64,000 nucleotides of DNA from Gardnerella vaginalis (GTDB lineage Bacteria; Actinomycetota; Actinomycetes; Actinomycetales; Bifidobacteriaceae): contig NZ_JBETXJ010000002.1 in NCBI RefSeq assembly GCF_040427915.1, positions 868,001 to 932,000 of the forward strand. Reading direction: 5' to 3'. Each line of letters begins with the position of its first letter. The first letter of the stretch is position 1. The translations under genes were made by a program, and so were the position numbers. The notes beneath the pieces were generated by a model. The model was not told the DNA's origin. It saw nothing but the letters and a program-made list of their open reading frames with translations, and ran no database searches. Positions 36,433 through 46,800 of the stretch are shown here, one piece after another.

Positions 36433-36903
36433 ATGTCACGTAAAGGACCTGCAAAAAAGCATCAGCTGCTTCCTGATCCAATCTACGGCTCGACCGTCGT
36501 GGCTCAGTTGATTAACAAAATTCTTCTCGATGGCAAGAAGTCCATCGCAGAAAACATCGTCTACACTGCTCTTGAGCAGGTGAAGGCAAAGACCGAGCAG
36601 GAGCCAGTTTCTGTTTTGAAGCGCGCTCTCGATAACATTCGTCCAAGCCTTGAGGTTCGTTCCCGCCGCGTCGGTGGTGCAACCTATCAGGTGCCAGTCG
36701 AAGTTAAGCCTGCTCGTGCAAACACTTTGTCCTTGCGCTGGCTTACCGACTTCTCCCGCCTTCGTCGTGAGAAGACTATGGCTGAGCGTTTGGCTAACGA
36801 AATTCTCGATGCCTCCAATGGCTTGGGTGCTTCTGTAAAGCGCCGCGAGGATACCCACAAGATGGCAGAAGCAAACAAGGCTTTTGCTCACTATCGCTGG
36901 TAA
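36433..36903 (+). CDS. rpsG: 30S ribosomal protein S7
   Basis: 156 residues, start 3 nt after the rpsL stop. Signatures include [52 protein letters not shown] and [20 protein letters not shown] at the C terminus. S7 nucleates assembly of the 30S head, and in E. coli it also represses its own operon by binding the mRNA between S12 and S7; here that gap is only 3 nt, so any feedback must use another site, for example the leader. Confidence 0.98.
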   Translation: MSRKGPAKKHQLLPDPIYGSTVVAQLINKILLDGKKSIAENIVYTALEQVKAKTEQEPVSVLKRALDNIRPSLEVRSRRVGGATYQVPVEVKPARANTLSLRWLTDFSRLRREKTMAERLANEILDASNGLGASVKRREDTHKMAEANKAFAHYRW

Positions 36904-36945
36904 TCCACAAGATAATCGGTATCTTAAAGAGCTAAGGATATTAAT

Positions 36946-39075
36946 ATGGCACAAGATGTGCTTAACGACCTGAATATGGTTCGTAACATCGGCATCATGG
37001 CGCACATCGATGCTGGTAAGACTACTACCACCGAGCGTATTCTTTACTACACTGGTAAGAATTACAAGATCGGTGAAACTCACGATGGTGCATCCACCAT
37101 GGACTTCATGGCACAGGAGCAGGAACGCGGTATTACTATTCAGTCTGCTGCAACCACTTGCTTCTGGCAGCGTCAGACTCATGACACTGATGATCGCTAC
37201 CAGATCAACATCATCGATACGCCAGGACACGTTGACTTTACCGCAGAGGTTGAGCGTTCTTTGCGTGTTCTTGACGGTGCTGTAGCAGTGTTTGATGGTA
37301 AGGAAGGCGTGGAGCCTCAGTCTGAAACCGTTTGGCGTCAGGCAGATAAGTATAGCGTTCCACGTATTTGCTTCATTAACAAGATGGATAAGCTTGGCGC
37401 AGATTTCTACTATTCTGTTAAGACCATTAAGGAAAAGCTTGGCGCTAAGCCTCTCGTTATTCAGCTTCCAATCGGTGCTGAAAACGACTTCCTTGGTGTT
37501 GTTGACTTGATTCGTATGAAGGCTTACGTCTGGAATGACGTTAAGGACGATATGGGTGCCCACTACGACACCGTTGACATTCCTGCAGACTTGCAGGAGC
37601 GTGCAGAAGAATATCGTGCCGAGCTTATGGATCAGGTTGCAGAAGCTGACGAAGAGTTGCTTGAGAAGTACCTCGAATCTGGAGAGCTTTCTGAAGAAGA
37701 AATGCGCGCCGGTATTCGCAAGCTTACTATTGCTCGCGAAGCCTTCCCAGTAACTTGCGGTTCTGCATTCAAGGATAAGGGCGTTCAGCCAATGCTGGAT
37801 GCTGTTGTTGACTTCCTTCCAAGCCCAGAAGATGTTCCATCTATTAAGGGCTTTGATCCAAGCGACGAATCCGTTGAAATTGACCGTAAGCCAGTAAATA
37901 CAGATCCATTTGCTGCATTGGTCTTTAAGATCTCCACCCATCCATTCTATGGAAAGCTTGTGTTCGTGCGCGTTTACTCTGGTGAAGTTAAGCCAGGCGA
38001 TTCTGTGTACGATTCCACCAAGTCCAAGAAGGAACGCGTTGGTAAGATCTTCCAGATGCACGCAGATAAGGAAAATCCTGTAGATTCTGCAGAAGCTGGA
38101 AACATTTACACCTTTGTCGGTTTGAAGAATGTCAGCACTGGTGATACTTTGTGCGACGAAAAGAACCCAATTTCTTTGGAATCCATGACATTCCCAGATC
38201 CTGTTATCGAGGTTGCTGTGGAGCCAAAGACGAAGGCAGATCAGGAAAAGATGAGCTTGGCTTTGGCTAAGCTTTCTGACGAAGATCCTACCTTCCAGGT
38301 TAAGACCGATGAAGAGTCTGGTCAGACTTTGATTTCTGGTATGGGCGAGCTTCAGCTCGACATTATTGTGGATCGTATGCGCCGCGAGTTCAAGGTTGAA
38401 GCGAATGTTGGTAAGCCACAGGTTGCTTATCGTGAAACCATTCGTAAGGCTGTTATGAACCAGGAATACACCCACAAGAAGCAGACTGGTGGTTCTGGTC
38501 AGTTCGCAAAGGTTTTGATGAACTTCGAGCCAATCGATCCAGAATCTGGCGAAGTCTATCAGTTCGTTAACGAGGTCACTGGCGGCCACATTACTAAGGA
38601 ATTCATTCCTTCCATCGACGCAGGTGTGCAGGAAGCTATGGAATCTGGCGTTTTGGCAGGCTTCCCAGTGGTTGGCGTTAAGGCAACCGTTACCGACGGT
38701 CAGACTCACGACGTTGATTCTTCGGAAATGGCCTTCAAGATTGCAGGTTCCATGTGCTTCAAGGAAGCTGCTCCTAAGGCTCACCCAGTAATCCTCGAGC
38801 CAATTATGGCAGTGGAAGTTCGTACTCCAGAAGAGTACATGGGCGACGTTATGGGCGATTTGAACTCCCGTCGTGGAAACATTCAGTCTATGACAGACGC
38901 CACTGGCGTTAAGGTTATTGACGCTAAGGTTCCACTGAGCGAGATGTTCGGCTACATTGGTGATCTTCGTTCCAAGACTCAGGGACGTGCAATGTTCACC
39001 ATGCAGATGGACTCTTACGCGGAAGTTCCAAAGGCTGTTTCGGACGAGATTATTAAAGCCCAGCGCGGCGAGTAA
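36946..39075 (+). CDS. fusA: Elongation factor G
   Basis: GTPase that drives translocation on the ribosome. 709 residues: P-loop [13 protein letters not shown], switch regions with GITIQSA and [17 protein letters not shown], then domains II-V, including the domain IV stretch [10 protein letters not shown] and the C-terminal [16 protein letters not shown]. Start ATG 36946 follows CTAAGGAT. Strong translational codon bias. An open antisense frame of 782 codons covers part of this gene and rpsG, but it is an artefact of that bias. Confidence 0.98.
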   Translation: MAQDVLNDLNMVRNIGIMAHIDAGKTTTTERILYYTGKNYKIGETHDGASTMDFMAQEQERGITIQSAATTCFWQRQTHDTDDRYQINIIDTPGHVDFTAEVERSLRVLDGAVAVFDGKEGVEPQSETVWRQADKYSVPRICFINKMDKLGADFYYSVKTIKEKLGAKPLVIQLPIGAENDFLGVVDLIRMKAYVWNDVKDDMGAHYDTVDIPADLQERAEEYRAELMDQVAEADEELLEKYLESGELSEEEMRAGIRKLTIAREAFPVTCGSAFKDKGVQPMLDAVVDFLPSPEDVPSIKGFDPSDESVEIDRKPVNTDPFAALVFKISTHPFYGKLVFVRVYSGEVKPGDSVYDSTKSKKERVGKIFQMHADKENPVDSAEAGNIYTFVGLKNVSTGDTLCDEKNPISLESMTFPDPVIEVAVEPKTKADQEKMSLALAKLSDEDPTFQVKTDEESGQTLISGMGELQLDIIVDRMRREFKVEANVGKPQVAYRETIRKAVMNQEYTHKKQTGGSGQFAKVLMNFEPIDPESGEVYQFVNEVTGGHITKEFIPSIDAGVQEAMESGVLAGFPVVGVKATVTDGQTHDVDSSEMAFKIAGSMCFKEAAPKAHPVILEPIMAVEVRTPEEYMGDVMGDLNSRRGNIQSMTDATGVKVIDAKVPLSEMFGYIGDLRSKTQGRAMFTMQMDSYAEVPKAVSDEIIKAQRGE

Positions 39076-39087
39076 AAGCGCACGCTA

Positions 39088-39215
39088 CTTCGGTGTTTTG
39101 TGTCCCTAGTCAACGCTAGAATTTCGTACGTTGACTGGGTTCTGGCACCGAAGTGGCACCTAACCCAGAAACCCAGTAAATATGTAGCGAGAGGCTTCAC
39201 ATAAGATTGTGAAGC
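39088..39215 (+). promoter_or_regulatory. Structured leader of tuf
   Basis: In the 170-nt gap between fusA and tuf, CTTCGGTG (39088-39095) pairs with CACCGAAG (39146-39153) around an inner stem CTAGTCAACG (39106-39115) / CGTTGACTGG (39129-39138). A further hairpin, GCTTCACA (39194-39201) with TGTGAAGC (39208-39215), sits just before the AGGAGG site. These may be processing or attenuation structures that set the EF-Tu to EF-G ratio; no T tract follows any of them. Confidence 0.5.
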
Positions 39216-39245
39216 AAACTACGAGACGTCCAGGAGGACAAACAC

Positions 39246-40445
39246 ATGGCAAAGGAAAAGTACGAGCGTACTAAGCCGCATGTTAACATTGGTACCATTG
39301 GTCACGTTGATCACGGTAAGACTACCTTGACCGCGGCTATTTCTAAGGTGCTGCATGGCGAGTATCCAGATCTGAACCCTCAGTATGACTTCGATCAGAT
39401 CGACGCCGCTCCAGAAGAGAAGGAGCGCGGCATTACCATTAACATCGCCCACATCGAGTATCAGACGGATGCACGTCACTATGCTCACGTGGACGCCCCA
39501 GGCCACGCTGATTACGTTAAGAACATGATCACTGGTGCCGCTCAGATGGATGGCGCAATCCTCGTGGTTGCTGCTACCGACGGCCCAATGGCTCAGACCC
39601 GTGAACACGTCTTGCTTGCTAAGCAGGTCGGCGTTCCAAAAATTCTTGTTGCTTTGAACAAGTGCGATATGGTTGACGACGAAGAGCTTATCGACCTCGT
39701 TGAAGAAGAGGTTCGTGACCTCCTCGAAGAAAACGGCTTCGATCGCGATTGCCCAGTCATCCGTACTTCCGCTTACGGCGCTTTGCATGATGACGCTCCA
39801 GACCACGACAAGTGGGTAGAGACCGTCAAGGAACTCATGAAGGCTGTTGATGAGTACATTCCAACCCCAACTCACGATCTTGACAAGCCATTCTTGATGC
39901 CAATCGAAGATGTGTTCACCATCTCCGGTCGTGGTACCGTTGTCACCGGTCGTGTTGAGCGTGGTAAGCTCCCAATCAACACCCCAGTGGAGATCGTTGG
40001 TTTGCGCGATACCCAGACCACCACCGTCACCTCTATCGAGACCTTCCACAAGCAGATGGATGAGGCCGAGGCTGGTGATAACACTGGTCTTCTTCTCCGT
40101 GGTATCAACCGTACCGACGTTGAGCGTGGTCAGGTTGTGGCTGCTCCAGGTTCTGTGACTCCACACACCAAGTTCGAAGGCGAAGTTTACGTCTTGACCA
40201 AGGACGAAGGTGGCCGTCACTCGCCATTCTTCTCCAACTACCGTCCACAGTTCTACTTCCGTACCACCGATGTTACTGGCGTTATCACCTTGCCAGAAGG
40301 CATCGAAATGGTTCAGCCAGGCGATCACGCAACCTTCACTGTTGAGTTGATCCAGGCTATCGCAATGGAAGAGGGCTTGACCTTCGCAGTTCGTGAAGGT
40401 GGCCGTACTGTTGGTTCTGGTCGTGTGACCAAGATTCTTGCCTAG
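39246..40445 (+). CDS. tuf: Elongation factor Tu
   Basis: Delivers aminoacyl-tRNA to the ribosome as a GTP complex. 399 residues: [14 protein letters not shown] (P-loop), [49 protein letters not shown], then domains II and III ending in [18 protein letters not shown]. Ribosome site AGGAGG lies 7-8 nt before the ATG. Codon use is the most biased in the window. A strong terminator follows, so it closes the str operon. The elfamycin- and kirromycin-site residues look ordinary. Confidence 0.98.
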   Translation: MAKEKYERTKPHVNIGTIGHVDHGKTTLTAAISKVLHGEYPDLNPQYDFDQIDAAPEEKERGITINIAHIEYQTDARHYAHVDAPGHADYVKNMITGAAQMDGAILVVAATDGPMAQTREHVLLAKQVGVPKILVALNKCDMVDDEELIDLVEEEVRDLLEENGFDRDCPVIRTSAYGALHDDAPDHDKWVETVKELMKAVDEYIPTPTHDLDKPFLMPIEDVFTISGRGTVVTGRVERGKLPINTPVEIVGLRDTQTTTVTSIETFHKQMDEAEAGDNTGLLLRGINRTDVERGQVVAAPGSVTPHTKFEGEVYVLTKDEGGRHSPFFSNYRPQFYFRTTDVTGVITLPEGIEMVQPGDHATFTVELIQAIAMEEGLTFAVREGGRTVGSGRVTKILA

Positions 40446-40481
40446 TATTTTTTCTAACTGAAGATATTAGTTAAGTCCTAG

Positions 40482-40516
40482 AAAAGACCCCATGAGGAAA
40501 CTCGTGGGGTCTTTTT
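40482..40516 (+). terminator. Rho-independent terminator of tuf
   Basis: AAAAGACCCCATGAG (40482-40496) pairs with CTCGTGGGGTCTTTT (40501-40515) around a GAAA tetraloop, followed by T. One G-T pair only. Very strong. Confidence 0.95.
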
Positions 40517-40540
40517 GTATTTTCTGTTGAAGAATTACAC

Positions 40541-40781
40541 ATAGATCGTTTGGTGTTGTTTGGTGTTGTTTGGTGTGTTTTTAATTTTTATTTTTTTTTT
40601 TATAGTTATCACAAAAATTATCACAACATTGTGTTTTAAATGTTATTGTACAAATGCTGAAAGCGTGTCTGAGATTCAGGCTTTTGTGGGAATATTGGGA
40701 TAAATCGTATAAATCATATGTGAATAATGAAAAATCTAAATACGAAAAAACCCAAGCCGTAAAGCTTGGGTTTTCAACAAG
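40541..40781. other. Intergenic stretch with short repeats, no gene seen
   Basis: About 40550-40578 holds three tandem copies of the 10-mer TTGGTGTTGT, then a T-rich block. Short frames crossing the tRNA on either strand have no ribosome site and look spurious. Confidence 0.5.
40744..40774 (-). terminator. Terminator after tRNA-Lys
   Basis: On the minus strand AACCCAAGC pairs with GCTTGGGTT and runs into six T residues (plus-strand CCCAAGC 40751-40757, GCTTGGG 40764-40770). It lies about 10 nt past the tRNA 3' end. Confidence 0.85.
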
Positions 40782-40855
40782 TGCCCCCTCAGGGATTCGA
40801 ACCCTGGACACGCTGATTAAGAGTCAGCTGCTCTAGCCAACTGAGCTAAAGGGGC
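40782..40855 (-). tRNA. tRNA-Lys (anticodon CTT)
   Basis: Reads leftward from GCCCCTTTAGCTCAGTTGGC. Full cloverleaf: 7-bp acceptor with one G-T pair, D arm with AGCTCAGTTGG, anticodon stem GCTGA/TCAGC around loop CTCTTAA (anticodon CTT, reading AAG), and T arm CAGGG-TTCGAAT-CCCTG. The discriminator is A and the CCA end is not encoded. A terminator follows. Confidence 0.97.
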
Positions 40856-41002
40856 GTTGGCGTTTTTCTTGAGCCGAGTAATAACTATACTCAGAATCAC
40901 TTTATTTGCAAGTCACGGCGTGTCGTGTTTTGCGTATTTTTTCGGCATTTGTTTTGCGTATTTTAAACTCTTGTTGTCCATCTTCTAAAAGAAACTTAGT
41001 GT

Positions 41003-42349
41003 ATGCCTTTGCTAAATATGACGCTTTTCAATCAAGATTCTGGCTATCCTCACAATGACAACGTTAGTCAAAATGAAGTTAGTCAAAATAGCTACGATAG
41101 TCAAAACAGTAGTGCTGCGCGCACGCTACCTTTGCGTGCAAGTGAAACAACTGCTGAAAATCCTTGGCCAGTAAGCGTTATAAGCCAAAAGTTCCATGGT
41201 GCTGTAGAAAAGTGGCCTGCGGCTTGGGTAGAAGGTCAGATTGTTGAAATCAATATGCGAAGGTCTACGTCTGGATACATAACGCTCAGAGACAGTAATG
41301 AAGACGTTTCAATCTCAATAATGGGCTTTAGCAAGTTTGTTCAGCAAGCTAAAGATTTGCGGCAGGGCGATAGAGTAGTTGTTCACGGCAAGGCGGATAT
41401 TTGGGTAAAAGCCACTAGATTGAGCTTTGTTGCCGACGAAATTAGACGTGTTGGCGCTGGCGACTTAAAAGCGCAAATAGATGAGTTGCGTAAAAAGCTT
41501 AAAGGTGAAGGCTTGTTTGACGCGGAAAATAAAGTGCAGCTGCCTGAGTTTCCAAAGTGCATTGGTTTGGTGTGTGCGCCTCAAGCTCGCGCAGAGGGCG
41601 ATGTTATTACAAACGTGAATTTGCGCTGGCCTGTAACGCGATTTAAGGTGGTTCACGCGCATGTTCAGGGCGTGCAATGCCCAGCGGACGTTATTGCGGC
41701 AATTAAGCAGCTAGACGCCGATCCAGAGGTTGATGTGATTATTGTTGCGCGCGGCGGTGGTAGCTTTGAGGATTTGATTGGGTTTTCGGACGAAGGCGTG
41801 GTTCGCGCTACGGCTGCTTGCGTAACTCCGATTGTTTCTGCGATTGGTCACGAAGATGATTGGACGCTTATTGATTTGGCTGCAGATATGCGAGCCTCTA
41901 CGCCTACAGACGCAGCAAAGCGCGTTGTTCCAGATGTTAACGAGCAATGGCAGTTGATTGATAACGCTTTGCAACACGCGCGCATGAGGATTTCTGCGCG
42001 AGTGGACAATGAGATTCGACTTGTTGAAGGCTACGCGAACCGTCCTAGCCTTACTAGACCGAGCACTATGCTGGAGCCGCATGAGTTGTTTGTGCAACAG
42101 GCTGTTGAACGAATGAGGCATGGTTTGGTGCGGCTGCTTGACGACGCTAGTTTGACTGTTGAAAAGGCACATGCCAGTATTACGGCTCTTAGTCCGCAAT
42201 CAACGCTTAATCGCGGTTACGCAGTCGTGCAAATTAGCGGCGGAAAAGTGCTTGACGATTCTAGTCATGTAAAAACTGGCGACGATATAACAGTTACTCT
42301 TAAAAGTGGCTTGATTACAGCTAATGTTACGTCTGTAGAAAAGTCGTAA
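41003..42349 (+). CDS. xseA: Exodeoxyribonuclease VII large subunit
   Basis: Catalytic chain of the nuclease that degrades single-stranded DNA to short oligonucleotides. 448 residues: OB-fold domain from about residue 50 (WVEGQIVEINMRRSTSGYITLRD), then the nuclease core with IGLVCAPQARAEGDV, VIIVARGGGSFEDLIGFSDE and VSAIGHEDDWTLIDLAADMRASTPTDAA. The C terminus has NRGYAVVQ. The first 45 residues are Asn/Ser/Gln-rich and not conserved in the family, so a shorter start such as ATG 41018 is possible; no clear ribosome site marks either. xseB follows after about 100 bp of repeats. Confidence 0.95.
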   Translation: MPLLNMTLFNQDSGYPHNDNVSQNEVSQNSYDSQNSSAARTLPLRASETTAENPWPVSVISQKFHGAVEKWPAAWVEGQIVEINMRRSTSGYITLRDSNEDVSISIMGFSKFVQQAKDLRQGDRVVVHGKADIWVKATRLSFVADEIRRVGAGDLKAQIDELRKKLKGEGLFDAENKVQLPEFPKCIGLVCAPQARAEGDVITNVNLRWPVTRFKVVHAHVQGVQCPADVIAAIKQLDADPEVDVIIVARGGGSFEDLIGFSDEGVVRATAACVTPIVSAIGHEDDWTLIDLAADMRASTPTDAAKRVVPDVNEQWQLIDNALQHARMRISARVDNEIRLVEGYANRPSLTRPSTMLEPHELFVQQAVERMRHGLVRLLDDASLTVEKAHASITALSPQSTLNRGYAVVQISGGKVLDDSSHVKTGDDITVTLKSGLITANVTSVEKS

Positions 42350-42440
42350 AGTATAAAGCTGTAAAGTCGTAAGGTCTAAAGCTTTTAAAACTAAAAACGC
42401 AAAAATCTTAAATAAAAAATCTTAAATAAAAAATTAGAAA
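42341..42440. repeat. Repeats between xseA and xseB
   Basis: AAGTCGTAA, which includes the xseA stop, recurs at 42364; further on, AATCTTAAATAAAA occurs twice in tandem (14-bp period) just before the xseB ribosome site. Confidence 0.8.
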
Positions 42441-42450
42441 AAGGATGATT

Positions 42451-42759
42451 ATGAGTGACGAAACAAAAGACGCAGGTGCAAAAGTTGACGCTATTAGCAC
42501 GCTTAGCAGCGAAGAGCGAGCTGCGATTAACGCAATGCCTTACGAAGAGGCGCGCGAAAAGCTTGTGCAAGCTGTTAAAGCACTTGAGGCTGGCGGTTTG
42601 ACTTTGGATCAGTCTATGCATCAATGGGAGCTTGGAGAGGCACTAGCAAAGCGTGCGCAGGGCTTGCTTGCATCGGTTCGCGCTAAGTTGGACGCTGCTC
42701 AGGCGGAGCAGTCTGCTACGGCTGCAACCGCTGGAACGCAATCAAATCTTGAATCTTGA
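42451..42759 (+). CDS. xseB: Exodeoxyribonuclease VII small subunit
   Basis: 102 residues. The conserved XseB helical core MPYEEAREKLVQAVKALEAGGLTLDQSMHQWELGEALAKR is flanked by a 28-residue N-terminal and an Ala/Gln/Thr-rich C-terminal extension. Several copies bind the XseA C terminus to activate the enzyme. The ATG at 42451 follows AAAAGGATG; the ATG at 42445 overlaps that site. Confidence 0.95.
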   Translation: MSDETKDAGAKVDAISTLSSEERAAINAMPYEEAREKLVQAVKALEAGGLTLDQSMHQWELGEALAKRAQGLLASVRAKLDAAQAEQSATAATAGTQSNLES

Positions 42760-42764
42760 GCATG

Positions 42765-42797
42765 TTATAGCGTGTAAACCACGCTATAGTGTATAAT
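42765..42797 (+). promoter_or_regulatory. Inverted repeat and -10 ahead of tRNA-Arg
   Basis: TTATAGCGTG (42765-42774) pairs with CACGCTATAG (42780-42789) around 5 nt, directly after xseB and directly before TATAAT (42792-42797). It may end xseB transcription or act at the tRNA promoter; no T run follows. Confidence 0.45.
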
Positions 42798-42808
42798 TGC
42801 CATTTGTT

Positions 42809-42881
42809 GCCTCGGTAGCTCAGTGGATAGAGCACCACTCTCCTAAAGTGGGTGTCGTCAGTTCGATTCTGATCCGGGGCA
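42809..42881 (+). tRNA. tRNA-Arg (anticodon CCT)
   Basis: Starts GCCTCGGTAGCTCAGTGGAT. Cloverleaf: acceptor GCCTCGG/CCGGGGC, D arm, anticodon stem CCACT/AGTGG around CTCCTAA (anticodon CCT, reading AGG), T arm GTCAG-TTCGATT-CTGAT, discriminator A, no encoded CCA. TATAAT lies 11 nt upstream. Confidence 0.96.
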
Positions 42882-42914
42882 CTTTTCTTATTTATTGCAA
42901 GTGTCATGCGTGTA

Positions 42915-42937
42915 TATAATAGACATATATTGTATGT
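42915..42937 (+). promoter_or_regulatory. Promoter and operator of the RelB/YafQ-type pair
   Basis: TATAAT (42915-42920) is followed at once by the inverted repeat ACATA-TATTG-TATGT (42923-42937), which would cover the transcription start. Antitoxin binding here would give the usual autoregulation of such pairs. Confidence 0.5.
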
Positions 42938-42963
42938 AATTATGACAATGGATGGTGTTTTTT

Positions 42964-43266
42964 ATGGTTGTTTCAGCGGTCGCAAGAATTAATTTCAGAA
43001 CAGATGAGAAAACTAAGCAAGATGCAGAAGTCTTATTTGATGCTTTAGGTCTTGATATGTCTACTGCTTTAAACATGTTTCTTAAGCAGGCAGTACGTGA
43101 ACAAGCTCTACCTATTAGTCCGTCGCTCGTTACGTCTGTTCCCAACGAAGCAACGCTTAAAGCTATGAATCACGCTAATCAAATTATAGATGGCAAAATT
43201 TCTGAAGACGGCATTGTCTTTAGCAATGCTAATGAAGCTAAAGCATTTTTGGATAATATGTCATGA
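42964..43266 (+). CDS. RelB/DinJ-family antitoxin
   Basis: About 100 residues. The N-terminal ribbon-helix-helix pattern VARINFRTDEKTKQDAEVLFDALGLDMSTALNMFLKQAVRE is typical of DinJ, which dimerises, binds its own promoter and neutralises a YafQ-type RNase with its C-terminal half. The start could be 42952 or 42964; the latter has GGATGG upstream. Its TGA overlaps the toxin ATG by four bases. It lies just after tRNA-Arg, a common landing site for mobile modules, though no attachment repeat is seen. Confidence 0.88.
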   Translation: MVVSAVARINFRTDEKTKQDAEVLFDALGLDMSTALNMFLKQAVREQALPISPSLVTSVPNEATLKAMNHANQIIDGKISEDGIVFSNANEAKAFLDNMS

Positions 43267-43568
43267 AAATTATTTTTGATACTCAATTCCAAACAGATTT
43301 ACGGAAGTTGCTTCGAGAGAATACATCAATTAAACACGAATTAGAGGACTTAATTGACAGTATTTATGAATTTGAAGAAGTTCCTGAATCTTACAATCCT
43401 CACCAATTGAGCCATCCTCGTGGGATGTACAGCGGATATTGGGAATTACATTTGCAAGAAGGAAAATTTGATGTAATTCTCATTTATAATTATCGACATA
43501 ATGTGCCTGTTATTAGGTTTGTGCGCATAGGATCTCATAATAATTTATTCCATAATGGGCATAAATGA
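43263..43568 (+). CDS. YafQ/RelE-family toxin (mRNA interferase)
   Basis: 101 residues. It shows the YafQ-type layout: an N-terminal helix pair (FQTDLRKLLRENTSIKHELEDLI), then HQLSHPRGMYSGYWELHL, DVILIYNYRHN, and the closing IRFVRIGSHNNLFHNG, which carries the histidine pair used for ribosome-dependent mRNA cleavage in YafQ. It would stall growth when the labile antitoxin is lost. Translationally coupled to the antitoxin (ATGA). Confidence 0.88.
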   Translation: MKIIFDTQFQTDLRKLLRENTSIKHELEDLIDSIYEFEEVPESYNPHQLSHPRGMYSGYWELHLQEGKFDVILIYNYRHNVPVIRFVRIGSHNNLFHNGHK

Positions 43569-43611
43569 GATTTTGAAAGTTGCTAATGTTAGGGGATAGT
43601 GTTAGATTGTT

Positions 43612-43831
43612 TCTAACTTAAGCGATGATCCGTTATCGGCGGGGAGTTTTCGGAAGAACGGCGAGTGTTCGTAAGATTCTCGCTTATTAGAACCGACGGG
43701 GTTGGCCCGTATAGCCAAACACGAGAGGCTGCAAGAGTTGCGTAAGCATCTTGTAGCAAGCGAGGTGGTACCGCGGCAATAACTGTCGTCCTCGCAGGGA
43801 AATATTCACCCTGTTGAGTGAGGAGAGCACA
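43612..43831 (+). promoter_or_regulatory. T-box riboswitch of ileS (actinobacterial, ultrashort stem I)
   Basis: Stem I is the short hairpin CGAT-GATCCGTT-ATCG (43623-43638), whose loop contains the isoleucine specifier ATC (43628-43630). The T-box bulge AGGTGGTACCGCGG is at 43763-43776, and CGTCCTCGC (43787-43795) pairs with GCGAGG just before it. This is the class known from actinobacteria, which senses uncharged tRNA-Ile and opens the ribosome site (AGGAG 43821-43825) rather than a terminator. Confidence 0.93.
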
Positions 43832-46800
43832 GTGAGCGAATCCACTAATCCAGCAACTAGCGCGTGCGCAAATACGTCTGCAAATCACGTATATCCGAAA
43901 GCAAATGTAACTGCATCAACGCAAGAAAATGCCGGCACGCAAGTTGCACCAAATCCTTCCTTCCCAAAGCTTGAAGAATCAGTTCTTCAATACTGGGATG
44001 CAAATAACACTTTCCGCAAGTCAATCGAATACCGCCCGTCCGGCAAAGGTAGCCAAAACGAGTTCGTGTTCTTCGACGGCCCTCCATTCGCAAACGGTCT
44101 TCCTCACTACGGTCACCTTCTCACAGGCTACGCAAAAGACGTTGTTCCGCGCTATCAGACTATGCGCGGTCGCAAAGTAAACCGCGTTTTTGGCTGGGAT
44201 ACTCACGGTCTTCCTGCAGAGTTGGAAGCGCAGAAAGAGCTCGGCATCGAGTCTGTTGATCAAATCGAAAAAATGGGCATCGCAAAGTTCAACGATGCTT
44301 GCCGCGCCAGCGTTTTGAAGTACACAAACGAGTGGCAAAACTACGTGCATCGTCAAGCGCGCTGGGTTGATTTTGAGCGCGGCTACAAGACGCTGAACAT
44401 TCCATACATGGAATCCGTAATGTGGGCATTTAAGCAGCTTTACGATAAGGGCTTGGCTTATAAGGGTTACCGTGTGCTTCCGTACTGCCCAAAGGATCAG
44501 ACTCCGCTCAGCGCACATGAGCTTCGTATGGATGCGGACGTTTACCAGAATCGCCAGGACACCACTGTTTCCGTGGCCGTTAAGCTTCGCGACGAAGCCG
44601 ATGCTTACGCAGTATTCTGGACCACCACTCCTTGGACAGTTCCAACAAACTTTGCAATCGTAGTCGGCGCAGATATCGACTACGTGGAAGTTCGTCCAAC
44701 TGAAGGCAAGTTCGCTGGCAAAAAGTTCTACATTGGTAAGCCTTTGCTTGGCTCCTACACTAAGGAACTTGGCGAAAACTACGAAGTTGTGCGCGAACTT
44801 AAGGGCGCTGAGATGGCCGGCTGGCGCTACTACCCAGTATTCCCTTATTTTGCAAGCGATTCTGCGCTTTCCGAGGGCGGAACTCCTGGTCCTAACGCTT
44901 TTACGATTTTTACAGCAGATTATGTTGATACCGCTGAAGGTACTGGTCTTGTTCACCAGGCTCCTTACGGCGAGGACGATATGAACACGCTTAACGCGCA
45001 CGAGATTCGCAGCGTTGACGTGCTCGACGCAGGCTGCAAGTTTACAAGCGACTGCCCAGATTACGAAGGCTTGTACGTTTTCGACGCGAATTTGCCAATT
45101 TTGCGCAACTTGCGTGCAGGAGACGGTCCGCTTGCTCAAATGCCAGAAGATCAGCGCGCGTTGCTATTCCAAGAAAAAAGCTACGTGCACAGCTATCCTC
45201 ACTGCTGGCGTTGCGCAACTCCGCTTATTTATAAGCCTGTTTCTAGCTGGTTTGTGTCTGTTACAAAGATTAAGAAGCGCTTGCTAGAGCTTAATCAGGA
45301 GATTAATTGGATTCCTGGAAACGTTAAGGACGGCCAGTTTGGTAAGTGGCTTTCTAACGCTCGCGACTGGTCGATTAGCCGTAACCGATTCTGGGGCTCG
45401 CCAATTCCAGTGTGGGTGAGTGACGATCCAAAGTATCCTCGCGTAGACGTTTACGGCTCATTGGATGAGCTTAAGGCTGATTTTGGCGATTATCCTCGCG
45501 ACGACGACGGCAATGTGAATATGCACCGCCCGTATATCGATCGCCTCACGCGCTCAAATCCAGACGATCCTACTGGAAAGTCGCAAATGCACCGTATTAC
45601 GGATGTTCTCGACTGCTGGTTTGAGTCTGGTTCTATGCCTTTCGCGCAGTTCCATTATCCGTTTGAAAATAAGGACTTCTTCGAAGAGCACTTCCCATGT
45701 GATTACATCGTTGAGTATATTGGTCAGACTCGCGGCTGGTTCTACACGCTCCACATTATGGCCACGGCTTTATTCGACCGTCCAGCTTTTAAGAACGTGA
45801 TTTGCCACGGCATTGTGCTTGGTTCCGACGGTCAGAAGATGAGTAAGCATTTACGCAATTACCCAGATGTGAACGGCGTTTTCAACGAGTACGGTTCGGA
45901 TGCTATGCGCTGGTTCCTTATGTCTTCGCCAATTTTGCGCGGTGGCAATTTGATTGTTACTGCAGACGGCATTAGGGATACGGTTCGTCAAGTTATGCTT
46001 CCAGTTTGGAGCTCGTATTACTTCTTCACTTTGTATGCGAACGCTGCAAACGGTGGTAAGGGTTACGATGCTCGCAGGCTTCGTGCGGATGAGGTTGCAG
46101 GACTTTGCAACATGGATCGTTATTTGCTTGCTCGTACGCGTTTGCTTGTTGAGCGCGTAGAAAAATGCTTGAACGAGTTTGCGATTAGCGATGCTTGCGC
46201 GGCAGTAAGTGATTTTATTGACGTGCTTACTAATTGGTATATTCGCGGCAGCCGCGACCGATTCTGGAATGAAGACGAGACCGCTTTCAACACGCTTTAC
46301 ACTGTGTTGGAAGTGTTTATGCGCACGATTTCTCCTCTTGCTCCTATGGAAGCAGAGGCTGTGTGGCGTGGTCTTACCGGTGGTGAATCTGTGCATTTGG
46401 CTGATTGGCCTTATTTGGTTGAGCCGCAAATGCTTTCGGATGGTGAGAAGAACCCTAAGGCTGGAGAAGTGACTGAGCTTGGAGCGGTTCTTGCGCACGA
46501 CGATGCTTTGGTTGCTGCTATGGATAAGGTTCGCGAGGTTGTGTCTTCTACGCTTTCGTTGCGTAAGGCGGAACAGTTGCGTGTGCGCCAGCCGTTGGCA
46601 AACTTGACAGTTGTTGCAGAAAATACTGCTGCTGTAGAGCCTTACGAGCAAGTGCTTGAGCGCGAGCTTAACGTGAAGAATGTTACATTCTGCACTTTGG
46701 AAGACGCTAGCAGCCACGGTTTGAAGATTGTTCACGAGCTTAAGGTGAACGCTCGCGCGGCTGGTCCTCGTTTGGGTAAGCAAGTGCAGTTTGCTATTAA

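Noticed and set aside
36436..38784. 782-codon open frame antisense to rpsG and fusA
   Set aside because: It mirrors the strong codon bias of two certain genes on the other strand, and it has no ribosome site or recognisable domain.
39219..40328. 369-codon open frame antisense to tuf
   Set aside because: Same cause: extreme codon bias of EF-Tu removes stops on the opposite strand.
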